This document shows positions 12,255-24,912 of a stretch of DNA of 64,000 nucleotides, piece after piece. Under the pieces are notes generated by a model. It was not told the origin of the DNA, made no database searches, and was given only the letters and a program-made list of their open reading frames with translations. The position numbers and the translations under genes are program-made. Each line of letters opens with the position of its first letter. Within the stretch, counting starts at the first letter, position 1. The DNA comes from Neoceratodus forsteri (taxonomy: Eukaryota > Chordata > Ceratodontiformes > Ceratodontidae), in the NCBI GenBank assembly GCA_016271365.2, contig JADMNL010000023.1, positions 606,456,501 to 606,520,500 of the forward strand, written 5' to 3'.

Positions 12255-12330
12255 ACATAGTAACATAATAGTAATTTATGGTCAGAAGAGACCCTTTCAT
12301 CCATCGCCAGTTTAACCTTTTTTCCTTAAT
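12255..12330 (-). mobile_element. CR1-type 3' tail remnant, reversed
   Basis: The block ACATAGTAACATAATAGTAA followed by 'GGTCAGAAGAGACC' and 'CATCCATC' resembles the inverted CR1-type tail seen more clearly at 46733-46797. Divergence is high. Confidence 0.5.
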
Positions 12331-12529
12331 CCAGTATTGCCTCTGATGTCTGGACTGTTTTAATACTCAGTGCTGAATTTCTTCAGTTTAAAGTGTAATT
12401 TACCTGTACTTGTATGTGTTTGAATTTAGAATTTTAGAGGGCTAGACTGTATTCCTACTTCTGTGATAGAACTTGAACAGTTCTGAGCCTCTGCTACCAC
12501 ACTGGGTATTTCTGTGAAAAGACACTTTC

Positions 12530-12960
12530 AGAGCCAGCCCAGTGGTGTGGAGGGCTGAGGCATCACTGCCTTACCTCCTGCCATGCCGGTGACCCATGTT
12601 CACGGTGCGAGCGGGTCACTGGGGTCGGCGGGAGGGAGAGGATTGAGCCCGGAGGACAGCTCTTCTCTGCTGGGGATGGTGGGGACACAGACCAGCATTT
12701 GCCTGACTCTAGCGGTGGCTGGGGGCCGACATGCCAGGTCACATAACGTGGGGGTGGAGGACAGCTGCCCGGACGTACAGCCTGTGGATGAGCGTGCTGG
12801 GTGTCATTGGCGGTACTCACTCACACTCCACACAAGGAAAGGAAAATTGGTTCCCACTGCAGATAGATGACGATGGTCCCCTTCTGTGTGTGCCTGAGAG
12901 GACACATCACACGCTGGATCCGTGCTGGTGGGTTGAGTTGCTCCTCCCTACCATGAAGGG
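12530..12960 (+). repeat. Unnamed interspersed repeat, copy 1
   Basis: The stretch with 'ATGCCGGTGACCC', 'GCGGGAGGGAGAGGATTGAG' and a GC-rich body shares order and sequence with 37700-38335 ('CATGCTGGTGACCC', 'GGGGAAGGATTGAG'). Both begin with an 'AGTGG...CTGAGG' segment and a 'ATCGAG/GCGAG' segment that could be decayed Pol III boxes A and B. I infer a SINE or short retroposon family. Coding is not supported, although overlapping frames of 85-98 codons are open. Confidence 0.5.
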
Positions 12961-13629
12961 TAAGTCATGGGGCAAGAAGGAAGGGGGCGGATGCTTGGTG
13001 CGAGGGAGGGATGTCAGAGATAGCTAGTGGAAGCCAGGGAGAAACAAATATACAAAAAAGTTACTTTCAGTTAATTTCTCCTGTCCACCCCTGATTTCAG
13101 CGTCTTTTGTTTCTTCCCTTTGCAGACCCAGCAGGCACCTAGCTCACTGTGTCCAGCCCCACAATTTAAACTTCCACTATTTGTGACAAAACGTTTTTGT
13201 GAATTGTAAAGCAGGAAGTCTCCCATTGTTTTCAGAGCTATATCTAACCCCAGCTTGTCCAATCTCCTTCAGGCATCCTCTCATAGCCCTTTGGGCCTAA
13301 CATCACCTTCAACGAGGGCTACATGCCTTCACAGTGAGAAGATCCTGCTGCCACACTCTCAGAGCCCTTGCTTGCAGGTATGGCCTGGACAGCATTCCAG
13401 GAACTCAAGGCTGTGTGGCTGTCTCTGTAAATTTTCTAAGGACAATTGCTGATTATACTGTAAAGCCACTAGAGGACAGCAAGATGTTTAGGTTGCAATC
13501 CTCTTCCACTGCTCTCTCCTAACACTTCTAGTCCTGGGTCATTCATACCTAAAGCAAATTATCTATGTCCTAACATTCAGTGGTGTGATCTGAATCTATA
13601 AGTCTGTACAAAGTCTCTACCACCCTACC
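12961..13629. other. Unassigned sequence
   Basis: Frames of 62-65 codons without motifs. No repeat identified. Confidence 0.4.
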
Positions 13630-16600
13630 CAGAATGGTTTCCATCTCTCCTACTCACACCCTTTCTGGTTCTTACCTTATCGCAGTCTCCCACTCTGCAC
13701 CTATTGCCACTTCTCTCTCCACTTCCTTCCAGATACTTCCTTCAACCTGTCAATCACCCCACAGCTCCTCTTTTAAACAACCTCAGTTTCCCTACTACCA
13801 CCCTCCCTCCTCCCTCCTCCCTTCCCTCCTGTATTCCCTACTCTAATTACAAAAGTCCTAAACTTCACTATTTCATCCTTGCTCTCCTCCTTCATTCATC
13901 AGGGAACATTCACCCCAACCCTGGCCCTGTTTCTTCTCCTACCCTGGCTCCTTACCCAAATAACATGTCTCCAAACCCGACCACTATAACCCTTCCTAAC
14001 AGGTTGAAGCTCCTCCACCTGAACATCTGCAGCCTGCTACCTAAAATTGACCTCCTACAAACTCTTATGATTTCACACACCCCTGACATGCTAATTGTTA
14101 CTGAGACATGGCTCAAAAAGCATCCTTGACAATGCCATTGCTATCCCTGGGCATTCCTTCTCCAGACAAGATCGATCGGGTCATGGAGGGGAGGCTATGT
14201 ATATCCTATCCTCACAGCAGTTTACTATCACCCTATTTACCTCCATCCCCGCTACCTATGAAGCCCTTGTCACCCACATTACCCTTCCTTTCTCAATCCC
14301 AGTCTTTGTGGCTGGCATCTATTGCCACCCAAGCATTTAACCCTCGGTCACGACTGAATTCTTAGCCAACATCACCTCCCTCTCGCAATCTGATGAAATG
14401 TTCATAATGGGTGATGTGAATATAAATTGGTTGTCTCCCAAATTAAACAAGCTGCACAATAACGTCACTGCTGTAAGCCTCACTCAACTCATACTTGAGC
14501 CCATGCGCCCTAATCCCAAAACACAAAACTACACCCTGCTTGACTGGGCACTCACAACCCACCCACACTACGCATTAAATCTGATCTCCTCCTTATGCCC
14601 TTAGTGATCACAACCCCATTTTGATTACACTTAAGGTACATTGCCCCAAACTGCCACCTAAAATCATATAGCTCTGGTCCTTTAAATGCTTAGACCTTAC
14701 CCCACTCAGCCTGCACTTGCTTCAACTGACTGGGCCCCTCTCCACTGCCATTTCTGCTACCAAGTCCTTGACTATTTAAGGATAAATTCATTGCCACCTG
14801 GAATGCCTTTGCTCCTTTCAGAAGGATCAGAGTCTGTGGGCTTCACCTCCCTGGATCACCCCAAACTACTGGTCTGCTTCAGGGATCGTGACCTGGCCTG
14901 GAGAAGACAGAAATGTACTAAACATCCAATCTACTATGCCAAGTACAGAATGCTATGCAATTCATGTACTAAAGTTACTATACTGGCTAAGTCCGATTAT
15001 TTAAACTCCTCATTCCTGAATAACATTAACTGTGCATCTAAATTCTGGAGGGTAGTTCATGCCCTATTTTCTCCCCTCCCTCCCCTCCAGTTCTCAAAAT
15101 GAATAACTCCTGGTTTCTGACCCTGGCTCAGTGGCCATTAAATTTAACACCTACTACACCTCATGTGCCACGCCTTCTAAATCTCTCTCCTCTACCACCT
15201 ACTAACTTCAGCCCTTCGCCTCAGCCAGTGCCTACCCCTCCCTTTTCATTTTCTGCTATCTCCTCTGAAGACGTTCTTAGTGCCCTTCTATCCCTCAACC
15301 CTCAAAGGCTCCTCACCAGATGAACTCGATCCTAAACTTCTCCACCTTTCTGCTCCTGCAATTGCCTATCCTATCACCCTAATCCTTAACCTCTCCTTTA
15401 TTTCTGCCAAGTACTCTCATCCTGGAAACATGCTGTAGTCCTTCCTCTCCCAAGAGTGGTGACACATCCACTCCTGAAAACTACTGCCCCATTTCCTCCT
15501 TCCTACCCTTGCCAAACTTCAAGAACATTTATTTCTCTCAACTATCATCCTTCCGCTGATTCCTCCTTCTTCACCCCTTCCAATCTGGTTTTCAGAAGAA
15601 CCACTCAACAAGCACCTCCTCCTCAGGTTTACTGACTTCATCCTTTCAGGGATGGACGATGGCCTGATCACCTCAGCCTTCTTTGTCGACCAGCCAAAGC
15701 TTTTGACACTGCTTTCCATACCCTGCTTCTTAATTCCTCTCCTCAGCTAGCCTTGCTCCATCAGCCACCAACTGGTTTAAATTCCACCTCACTGGCAAGA
15801 CTCAGTGAGTGAGAATCCTTGATTCCATCTCCCTCCACTCCCCATTAGCAATGGTGTCCTCAGGGCTTAGTGCTTGGTCCCCTACTCTTCTCATTTTCCT
15901 TAATGATCTTCCCACAGTCTGCTCATCCTTGTCTATTCACATATACGCTTGACGATACTGTTTATACAGTTCTGGCAAAACCCTGCTGCTGTGGGAAACC
16001 AGCTTACAGCATGATTTGGCTCTGGTTTGTGTCTCACCAGCTTTTTCTAGTGCCAAGAAGACAGTCTCAATGACTTTTGGCACCAGGTAGAGACTCTTTA
16101 AGCTCCTGGCCCTACCCACCTTCCACATCCTTGATGGGACCATCCTGGAGGTCACCGCCTCATTTAGATATCTGGGGGTTGGCTTGGCCAGCACCTCAAC
16201 TTCTCTGTACATATCGATGTTATCCTGAAGAAACTGTGCCCCAAGCTTGGTGCTCTGTGCAGGAATCGTAGTTGCATCCTGCTGACTGCAAGGTGTGAAA
16301 TTGTCCAGAAGATGATACTCCCACTTTTGACTACTGTGACGTAGTCTATGGTGCTGCTCCCAAATCTTCCCTGACCAAGTTGGACACTCTCTTTAACTCT
16401 TCTGCCACTTTGCTCTCAACTCCCTTCCCGCTCCCACCACTGTGAACTCTGTCGCCTCTAACCTTCCTTCCACTATCTCACAGACACATCTCACATTGTG
16501 CCAAACTAACCTCCAAATTCTGGTTCAGAGTGCTCCTTCCTATCTCTCATCCTCACTCTCCACCCATCTTCCCACCCACTCTCTCAGATCTAATGACGCC

Positions 16601-17300
16601 TGCACCTTGATGGTTCCTCACCGCCCACCCTCATCGATCAGACTGGTTTTGCCCATCACTTCCTAAAATCTGGAATTCCTCCGCCTGAAATATTACACTC
16701 CTCCTTCAACTACTCCCTACCTCTGCCCTACAGAACTACCTCTCCCTCAGCTGTTCCTGCTTGAACCTTCCTTAATGCCTATCCCAGTTTCTGCCTTCCT
16801 ACCCTGACCTCTTGGCAGGGTACTCTAACATCCTGAAAGGGGAATCAGGAATTGGCTACCCTTCTCCTCATATTCAATTCTTGCTTCTCCCTCTTCTCCA
16901 CCTACCCTTTTGGGTCACCCATGTGCACAATCTACCCCATCCTTTTTTACTCCAACAGCACTTGCGTACTACCTTGAGCCTGCTCCTGTACACTCATGCA
17001 CTATAATGGTTCTGTTGCATTATTACTGTTTTCTACATTCATATGTTCTTTTGTAAGATTTTGGACATGTATTGTAATTTACACAATGTACCACTACTGT
17101 TTATTGTACAATACCTTGTGTTCCAGCTGTTGCATAATCTTACAATATTGTATTCTTTGTACTACCCACATACTATTATAACTGATCATTCTTCACAACC
17201 CTATGTAACCCACTCCCCAGGTCGCACCATGAGATGAGCAACTTGTTGTTCAGTGTGCCCTCCCGATGTAAACATTTCAATAAATAAATAAAAAAATGTA
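13630..17300 (+). mobile_element. L2-like LINE, nearly whole ORF2 and 3' tail, degenerate
   Basis: This is the most complete L2-like element here. A proline-rich leader (13704 on) contains SGNIHPNPGP at about 13898-13928. The endonuclease follows: 'LKLLHLNICSLLPKIDLLQT', 'DMLIVTETWL', 'VFVAGIYCHPS', 'MFIMGDVNINW', then 'TLLDWALT'. The pre-RT segment 'RDRDLAWRRQK' sits near 14890. RT motifs follow in broken frames: 'EDVLSALLSLNPQ' near 15265, and 'TLDDT' for the YADDT box near 15946. The thumb and end include 'FRYLGVGLAS' near 16160. The 3' end carries AATAAATAAATAAAAAAA at about 17278-17296, the usual short-repeat tail of this LINE group. The catalytic box, stops and shifts show that it is dead. 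No flanking duplication was found. Confidence 0.85.
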
Positions 17301-18774
17301 TGCCCCCATAAACATGGATGAAATAAGTAGGCTGTACAAACACACTCTGGTTAATAGATGTATAAATCTCTAAAATACATGTATAGGTTTAGACACACAT
17401 ATTGCATAGGCAGTTATTTCTACTTAGCTTTTACTTCTGTTCATTTAGATTAGACTTTACTGTCACTCAGTAACTTGTCTCTGGTGGTTGATAGCATGAA
17501 ACCATAGTACTACTGTGGACTCTCACACAGAAGTGTCAGATGGTCTATCGGCACCAATTAAAGTCAATAGAGGGGCTGAGTTTGCCTACCCAAATCACCA
17601 TTATTCAGAATTCTATCACAAGTGCAGAGTCAAGCAAAATATGGTGTAGCAACAAACACAGGCTCACTTCATGGCTCAGTTGCCTGATCCTTGCTTTTGC
17701 TTACTTTAAAACAGCATTTTTTTCAGTAAACTCTTGCTATTCAAAAGCTCCACAGGCTAGGGGCAGCTACAGAAAGCATGGGGATAAACTCCTGCATTTG
17801 TCAAAAGGCTAATGCTTGGGCATCAAACCACACCTTCTTTAGTGCTGGTGCACTAAGCTATCAGATGGCATTTAACCATCTCATGTCCCCATGGAGACAA
17901 GCACACCAGTGCTGTGGCTATAACAACCATATAAGACTACTCTGAAGACAATTAGCCAGAGTCTCATAGCATGCTACCATTGCTTGCCTGTGTGCAAAGC
18001 AATGTTTGATATGCAAATAGAGTCAAATGTGCATATGACCTAGCAATAAATAAGAAATACATTTGAAATAAACAGAGACATGCAGTAACAAAATGTGATG
18101 TCCACACCATCAGATAAATACTTGTTAAAAGTAAGAATGCAATATGTCACATGAAATTCATTAAAGACAGACAAATTGGAATACTTATGTGTTGGGTAGA
18201 TTCTATTCATAAGCGTATTCCACAAAATGTGGGAATGAGAACATAATAACTCTCTCAAGTAGTCTATAAATAAAAATATGACCAGTAGACTACAAATAAT
18301 AGTCGGTACTATGCATTGCTAAGGAAATCTATTTCAAGATGTTAAAAAAAAAATTGTTAAACAGAATAGAGGTGAATTTGAAAAGTCCAAAATGATTTGA
18401 AAGAATACAAAAGAAGAAAACATGAAAGAGACATCCATGATTATAGAGAGATTACAAGCTGCAACTGGTAAGGAACTAGGAAATAGGAAAATGCAATAAA
18501 CCATGACTATCAGATGTTGAGAGTAGAACAGTTTGAAACCACAGATTAAAGTAAATCAGACCCTAATGACAATAATGGTACTGCCACCCACCACTCACAG
18601 GAACAGGTCTTATGGGAGGACCCCATGGCTAAACCAGTATGAATTGAGGAAATGTGAGGACCAGGAGGAGGGCAAGAGGAAGAGGTGGCAGAGGGAGAGA
18701 ATGAAACGAGGAGGAAGCTGTGAGCATTACTCAGCAGATCAACAGGGTCAAATACAGTCCACATGAAAACTAAA
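17301..18774. other. Unassigned sequence
   Basis: AT-rich DNA without a recognised gene. The purine-rich part at about 18640-18720 could be the diverged 5' coding end of the Penelope-like fragment that follows, but no motif supports this. Confidence 0.4.
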
Positions 18775-19310
18775 TGGAGGTAATAAGCCTTATGTCTACA
18801 GAAATGACAAGTCAAGAGTTTGTGCTAAAAGGGGTCTGATATTTGTTCTCAAGTAAAGCAAAGGTATTTAACTTAAAGTTGGACTTGTACAATATGTAAA
18901 GACAACTACACTTGCAGGTCCATTTCTAAAATATTGAAGTGCAACACCCCACAGGTTATAATATATGTTACAGCTACAACAGATGAGGGTGAAGATGGAG
19001 TAGTGAGGTAATATAAGAGAACAAACTCATTTAATCTAATTGCATCCCTAACAGCACCCCTTGTCCTCCGGTCACACATTCAGTAAATTGGTAAAGATAT
19101 GTATGAGTTTTAAAAGGATGTGAAATAGGTAATAAAAAATAACAAAATGAGAGAGATGTTAAAAGGAAATACAAGTTATAAGAGATGTAACAATCAAACA
19201 GGCAGATAAAGGTGCAACAATCATCTTGTCGCTGCAGAATGTGAACCTCAGTGAGATGACTAGACAATTGAGTAATAAGCATTATTATAGAAGGTTACCT
19301 TACGGACCAC
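18775..19310 (+). mobile_element. Penelope-like element, RT amino-terminal fragment
   Basis: Broken frames give 'TSQEFVLKRGLIFV' with 'KVFNLKLDLYNM' about 18800-18900, the pattern 'LSKGL.F.P......F....D.Y.F.R.L' found before the RT core of vertebrate Penelope-like elements. At about 19193-19305 an uninterrupted frame reads QADKGATIILS, then 'EMTRQLSNKHYYRRLPY'. This is the family's 'I(K)xADKGGxxVI...' motif followed by 'RQLSDxxYYxxL'. The similarity ends near 19310, before the palm and before the GIY-YIG endonuclease. The element is a truncated, dead copy. Confidence 0.7.
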
Positions 19311-20064
19311 ACAGAAGAAAAAAGGATTGACAAGAATGCTGAGTCAAGCAAAATGACAATGAATTAAAATTTTAAAGGGTGTCTGTACCCAGTAGGGGTC
19401 ACTTCAGAAATATGTGAGCCTTACTAGGGATAATGGTACTAGTGCCCCCAAATATGTTTTTACTTTTACAAAAGCACCACACCGCCTTTCTAAGAGCATA
19501 CTATGTGTCCGCTTTGATGACAACTATGCCTCAGCATCTGATGAGAGTATGGATGTACAACTGGCAGTACCCATGGGTTCAAGTCATTGTGCACATTTTG
19601 CAGATCCCAATAGAAACTTTGCATGTACCGCAGTAGCAAATTCTGTCAGCCAGTGTCCCCTGTACCATCCTTTTCCTTTTGTAACAAAAATAGCTAGTTT
19701 TACCATGGCTTATTTACTGTTAATCTATAGCAGCCTTGCTATGCACATACTGTTCTCAGCACACTCTGTGTGAGCGGGCATGCTGTTGCGGTTGCTGTTC
19801 CATTAGTAGCCAGTCTAGTATTACCCAAATGAGGTCAGTTATAAACAATATGAAATTCCTGCATGTCCTGGCAAAGAACAACTGTAGGAATGTTTAGAGA
19901 GTGTTGTCAATAAAAAGAATCATTGCAAAAGTTTATGCAGTCATTTGAAACTCATTTCCATGAACACACGTCAGTCATGCGATAGAGATGCACACTCTGT
20001 ACTGAGCCACCAATTGTACTGCAACCAAGAAGGAGACTGTAGATCACAGCATTAATGTTACATA
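19311..20064. other. Unassigned sequence
   Basis: A 119-codon plus-strand frame (19414-19773) is open. It contains no motif I recognise, has no upstream signal and shows no similarity to the next Penelope-like domains. I treat it as chance or as an unknown repeat. Confidence 0.35.
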
Positions 20065-20830
20065 CAAACATACAAAATTGGCAGCAGATACAGGCCTTAT
20101 GGTCTACCTAGTCTGCTCAAGTGTGCAGCATCTCAGCCATTTAGACTGCAGCTGCCCCCATCTTTATTTCCTCCTGCTTCATTCACCAACCCCCCAGCCA
20201 CCCTCAGTTTGGACCCTCCTCTGATCCTGTCCCACACCCTCTTGTAGCTGCTCTCTGACCTCAAAGTGTCCACCTTCTATGGCAGCACATTCTACACCAT
20301 AACCACCCTTTCTGTGAAATAGTGCCTCCTCATTTCCTCCTAAACCTTCCTCCTTCCAATTTCAGACTGTGTCCCTGGTTTCCTCACCCTTTAATTTGAA
20401 CATACTCTCTGCATTTACTCTGTTTATGCCCTTCCAGTACTTGAAGTTCTCAATCATATCCCTTTCACCTTCCTATCCTCTAGGGAATACATATTGAGCT
20501 CCATCAGGCTCTCCTCATATGGCTTGTCTCCCATTCCCAGGATCATTTTTGTTGCTCTATGCTGCACCCTCCAGTAACTTAATGTTCTTTTGAGTAGGGC
20601 ACTAGTACAGCACACAGTACCCAAGTGTGACCTCAGCAGGGACCTGTACAGGGCAGGACGACTTTTCTCTCCTAGAGTTGATTCTCTTTGCGACGCACCA
20701 ACATTCTATTGGGCTTTGCTGCTGCCCTCATGCAATGGGCTGAGTGGTTAATTTCTCCTGTTACTAGTACTCCCAGCTCCTTCTCCTCCATTGACTTTGA
20801 TAACGCACTTGACATAGTTTATTTTAGGCA
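20065..20830 (-). mobile_element. CR1-like LINE fragment, 3' part
   Basis: Seen from the minus strand, this is the common vertebrate CR1-type 3' segment. The left end holds the tail block near 20075-20130 ('GGCCTTATGGTCTACC', 'AGTCTGCTCA'). The ORF end follows, reading on the plus strand 'CACATTCTACACCATAACC', 'GTGCCTCCTCATTTCCTCC' and 'AATCATATCCCTTTCACC'. Those correspond to the 'FF..R(V)..W' and 'GDM(I)..FKYL' blocks. Further out is 'GCACACAGTACCCAAGTGTG', a well-known CR1 upstream stretch (the 'VRPHLGYCVQ' block reversed). No intact frame remains. Confidence 0.75.
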
Positions 20831-21829
20831 GTGTATCTAAAAGCTCTTTGAAGAATAAATAAATACCTGAAGTACAGCAATGCCACACAGGCAAAGGCAG
20901 ATACCATTGGCAAAGGCAGATATCATTGTATACTCAGCAACATCTCATCTGTTAGCACCCTTTGCAAACTGTGTGAGAGGCCTTTTGCACCATGCAATTC
21001 TGCTTAAAGTTGAACCAGCATAATATTCTGTGGTGATTTGCATATGCAGCCCATGATGCTTTGCATTGTGTGGGCATGTGTGATTTTGTATTTCTTGAAA
21101 CTTGGCTTCCCAGCCAAATGCCCTTTGGGGTAACCATTGCCTCAGTGTTTTCAGCACAGAGGTTCTTTGTCTTTTAACATCTCATCTGTGCACATATAGC
21201 AGCCCTGTAATTATAATAGGTCAGGGTGTACAAGCCAAGACTATTAATTCTCAAATACCATGAAGGATAGGATACTCAGTACTTAAGATGGAAAAAAAAA
21301 GTAAATGTTATTCTTTAAGGTATCACAAAGGTATGATTTGATTCTTTAAAAATAAAATCTACCATACAGGTTCTGCTGTGGGTTGTTAATGAATCTGTTT
21401 ACATTCAATAGCTGATAGTGTGTAGGTGACTGGGAGACAGACACAAGAAACATATACCAATTAGTTTTTACTATTTTTGGTACATGTATTTGGGGCAGTA
21501 AAATAAAAATTTAAAAGCCCTCCACAGGTAGACAGGACTTTTCAGTTGGCCATGTTGGTATCTTCTGATCTCCAACATCTCCTGTCCTCCTGATTGAGTT
21601 TTCTAAAAAAAACAACTCATGAGTTGACACTTTCTTGTAAAGGCACCCCTCTCCTTAGCCCAGCTCCAAATTAAAATGATATTATTTGAATAGTGTTGTG
21701 GCTTGAAACAGTCAGAAAGCACCACTGCTGATAACAGTTGATGCTATGTACTAAGGCTGTGCAAATAACAAATATGAATTCCAAATATCATAACTAACTG
21801 GGTACCTGAGAGAAAATACCAATTATTTT
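20831..21829. other. Unassigned sequence with a small direct repeat
   Basis: A 21-bp unit starting GGCAAAGGCAGATA is present twice in tandem at about 20889-20930. Otherwise nothing is recognised. Confidence 0.4.
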
Positions 21830-22066
21830 GAAGGCACCAATAGCTTAGCTGTAAGCACCTAGGGTTTAATCCCCAGAGTGGAATATGTTTTTCTTTCTTA
21901 CTACAGTTTATGTAGTATGAGTGAAATTGCTAGATGATGTTAGTGACAGAGTTTCAGCAAAGTGTGAAGTTCTGTATTGCTGATAACTTGAAAAGTTCCA
22001 GCTGAGACTTAGAGGTTTGAAGGCAACTTGGGAAGCATTGCTTCTAACTCACAGACTGCTCATTAT
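21830..22066 (+). repeat. tRNA-derived SINE, copy 1 of a direct pair
   Basis: It starts with 'TAGCTTAGCTGTAAGCACC' and 'GGGTTTAATCCCC', placed as Pol III boxes A and B of a tRNA-derived head. A body follows with 'ACAGTTTATGTAGTA', 'GTGACAGAGTTTCAGCAA', 'CTGTATTGCTGATAACTT' and 'AGTTCCAGCTGAGACTT'. The whole is repeated at 22195-22410. Confidence 0.6.
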
Positions 22067-22194
22067 TAAAATTCAGTGTAGCCGTGTGTGTGTGGGGAAG
22101 GGGGTTCTGCACCTACTTCTGGATGTCCTTTGACACAGCATGCACCTCCAGTCAAGGAACCTTAGTACAGCAGTAGAACTAGATGCTACCAAGC

Positions 22195-22410
22195 AGTAGT
22201 AGGTACAGGGCCTGGGTTTGACTCCCAGTGCAGAATATTTTTCTTCCTCACTACAATTTATGTAGTAGAGAGAAACCGTTAGATGTCATTACTGATATTA
22301 GTGACAGAGTTTCAGCAAGATTTAAAATTCTGTATTGCTGATAACTTAAAAGTTCCAGCTGAGACTTTGACATGTGAATGCAACTTGGGAAACATTACTT
22401 CAAACAGACA
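22195..22410 (+). repeat. tRNA-derived SINE, copy 2 of a direct pair
   Basis: Second copy of the unit at 21830-22066, about 350 bp downstream. The box-B-like part reads 'GGGTTTGACTCCC'. The same body follows in order, with small differences. The two copies are direct, so either two insertions occurred or a segment was duplicated. Confidence 0.6.
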
Positions 22411-22509
22411 ACATACTGTATCATGCTGACTCCAGAGGCCCTAGTGCAGGAAATGATAAGGCTAAAAGTTCTGAGTGCATGTATGGTGTGGAGACCGCTT
22501 GTTTATTTT

Positions 22510-22562
22510 TTGAGCTGTATGTGTGTGTAGTTGTGTGTATGTGTGTGTCTGTATTGTGCAGC
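22510..22562. repeat. TG-rich simple repeat
   Basis: Imperfect GTGTGT/GTATGT run. Confidence 0.7.
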
Positions 22563-24004
22563 ATCTGCATGTACATTGTTTAGTATGTCTATTTACTATA
22601 CAAAAAGGACACTTCCATACCCTGGCACCACTCAGTACCTTTGATGCTTTGATTATTGTGTGTGGTACTGTATTCAGGAAGGTAAAGAAAAAATAAGAAA
22701 ATGTACATACAAAACTCTAAGCCTTCCCAGGTGGTGAAGGCAAGGTTTAAACTTTATAAGTTTTGAGCACGCTGATACAGAATATGTTTTTCAGTCACAA
22801 GTTCTTATTGTACATGGTTGTCAAAGACGGATATTAATAACAATCAGGTTAGGTTTCATTAATTATTAAGGAGGCCTTAGGAATTAAGGTATACATAAGT
22901 AGATTTTCAAAGAAAGGCAATCACAGTGTCCTGTCTCAATCATACCAGATCCACATCATAATTCTTCCTGGAGCTGAAACAATTTCTTCATGAATTCAAA
23001 GTTTAAAACTTACTACTCTACACACAAAATCTATTTAAAAATCTCAAAAGAGTAATGTTGGATCTCAGAAAACAAAAGAAATGAAACCATCAGCAGGTAG
23101 GTAAGCAAAATGTAAAGGCAACTTCCACAAGTGTTATAGTACAGTATATTTACTGTACAGTAAAACGACAGTGCCTTGTAAACCACTTAGAATTAACAGA
23201 GATGAACAGCCATGATGTCAAAAGTAAGGTCTATTTGTAGAATGGGAGGGAATAGGAGGTGCACAGTCATGGCCATGGTGAGGTCCAACCACATTGCCTG
23301 TGCTAATGATATATGATGGAAAAAGAATGTTGCAGTGCTTAATACTGGATGGTGAGTGGAGGCTCGACATGTACAGGTGTTATAATGATGGCAGTAGAGC
23401 ACTTCAGGACCCATCGCTTCAACTGGCATTCCTGTAGAATCGATAACACTGGGAAAGTTGAGAGCACCAATGCTTTTCATGTGATATGGAGTGCATACTA
23501 GGGCTGGGCAAAATGTGTAAATTCTGATTTCACTATACCTTTCATGAAGTTTTGTCGAATTTCACAAATGTATTTGGTCATGACTTTGACATGTATTGTG
23601 TTAATGACCTGATAGTTAGCATGCACATATGTTGTCAGATATCCTAAAAGTGTACCAATTATAATGACATTTGGATGAGTAGTTTAGGGTTCAATAGCTA
23701 ACATTTGATTTTTTGTGAAATTTTTATGAAAATGTTGAGCTTGGCCACTTGTAAGGATAGATATCTACAAATTTACATGCCTAACTTTCTTGGAAAAGTA
23801 ATAGAAACTACTAAATATGGTGAGATATGGTGAAGTAAATTGTATTAAGTTGCAGGGGTACTAATTTTACTATTTTAGTCTTAGTTAAATGTTATGAAAA
23901 CTTCCTGAAATGTGGATGTTTGTAACTCCTTTGCTCATGTAGGTATAGATGTGACATTTGGCGTTGATACTCAATGTATCCTGGAATCTAACAAAGCTGG
24001 AGAA
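22563..24004. other. Unassigned AT-rich sequence
   Basis: No gene or repeat is recognised. The stretch 23500-23960 has many short 'GAAATTT..ATGAAAAT' words and resembles 25400-25560 in composition, but I cannot align them. Confidence 0.4.
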
Positions 24005-24190
24005 ATCTCCTAGAGGTTAGAGTAATGAGCTGTGAATGAGCTTGGTACATCCAGCAGGGTATGATTCCCACAACCTCCATTTGTTTACTATGTGACTCTG
24101 AGCAAGTCACGAACCTCCCAGTGCTCCCAGGTTGCCCATAAAAACAGGCACTTGTGCCTAGTGGGCCTTACTTGGTTACCAAAGAATTAA
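24005..24190 (+). repeat. MIR-like (CORE-SINE type) element
   Basis: A tRNA-like head ('GAGGTTAGAGTAATGAGC', then 'GTATGATTCCCAC') leads to 'CTATGTGACTCTGAGCAAGT' and 'CACGAACCTCCCAGTGCTCC'. This is the MIR/CORE-SINE pattern 'TGTGACCTTGGGCAAGTCAC' and 'TTAACCTCTC'. It ends with a 'AAAACAGGCACTTGTGCC' variant of the 'TGTAAAATGGG' stretch. Related copies are at 42866 and 46569. Confidence 0.65.
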
Positions 24191-24871
24191 AAAGTCTGAT
24201 TCTGTTGTTTTAAACTTAGAGTGGAAATAGAGCAAGTTACTTATTGGCAAAATGTTCCAAAAATCCAAGGTAGTGTAATAGGAACACAGCCAGAATTCCA
24301 CTTACTGTAAACATACTTATCAATACTATATCTGATAATCTGAGTTGTTTGCAGTCCTCTAGTTCCTTCTTTGTGACTATTGTGTCCCCTGGTTTTCTGT
24401 TAGCTTGATCAGATGGACTCGAGAGCAGCTTGTCCCTATTATACTATTTGTTCTTTGCAGTGCCGCACTTCCGTTAACAAGAGAGACACCTACCCTTGCA
24501 CTATCAGTTATATTTTAATGGAATAGCTAGAATTCCTCCTTTTGGTTCCCTGGTCATATTCATCTAACACTGGGTCTGAGCGCCTCTATGTCCTGCACTT
24601 CCAAGTACAACAGGTTCTCAGAGTAGTAAATTTTGCTGGATGTGATTCTTACATGACCTGCTTTCAAGTCAAAACTATTGTTCCTGTCTGCGCCTTGCTC
24701 CAACTGGGGGTCTACTATCCTGTGATATCTACTTTGGTTGTTCTTTCCTTCATGAACCCATGCATCTAATTCCTGCCACTGTTGACTCTCTTCACTAGCT
24801 GCCTCTTGTACCCTATATTTTGATTAAATCCACCTAACTACTCTGTCCCTTGACGTGACCATTGCCCACCT

Positions 24872-24912
<41 letters not shown>

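Noticed and set aside
19414..19773. 119-codon frame as a continuation of the Penelope-like RT
   Set aside because: The expected RT palm motifs are absent.
22205..22235. tRNA gene
   Set aside because: Only a box-B-like word is kept and no cloverleaf can be drawn; it fits a tRNA-derived SINE.
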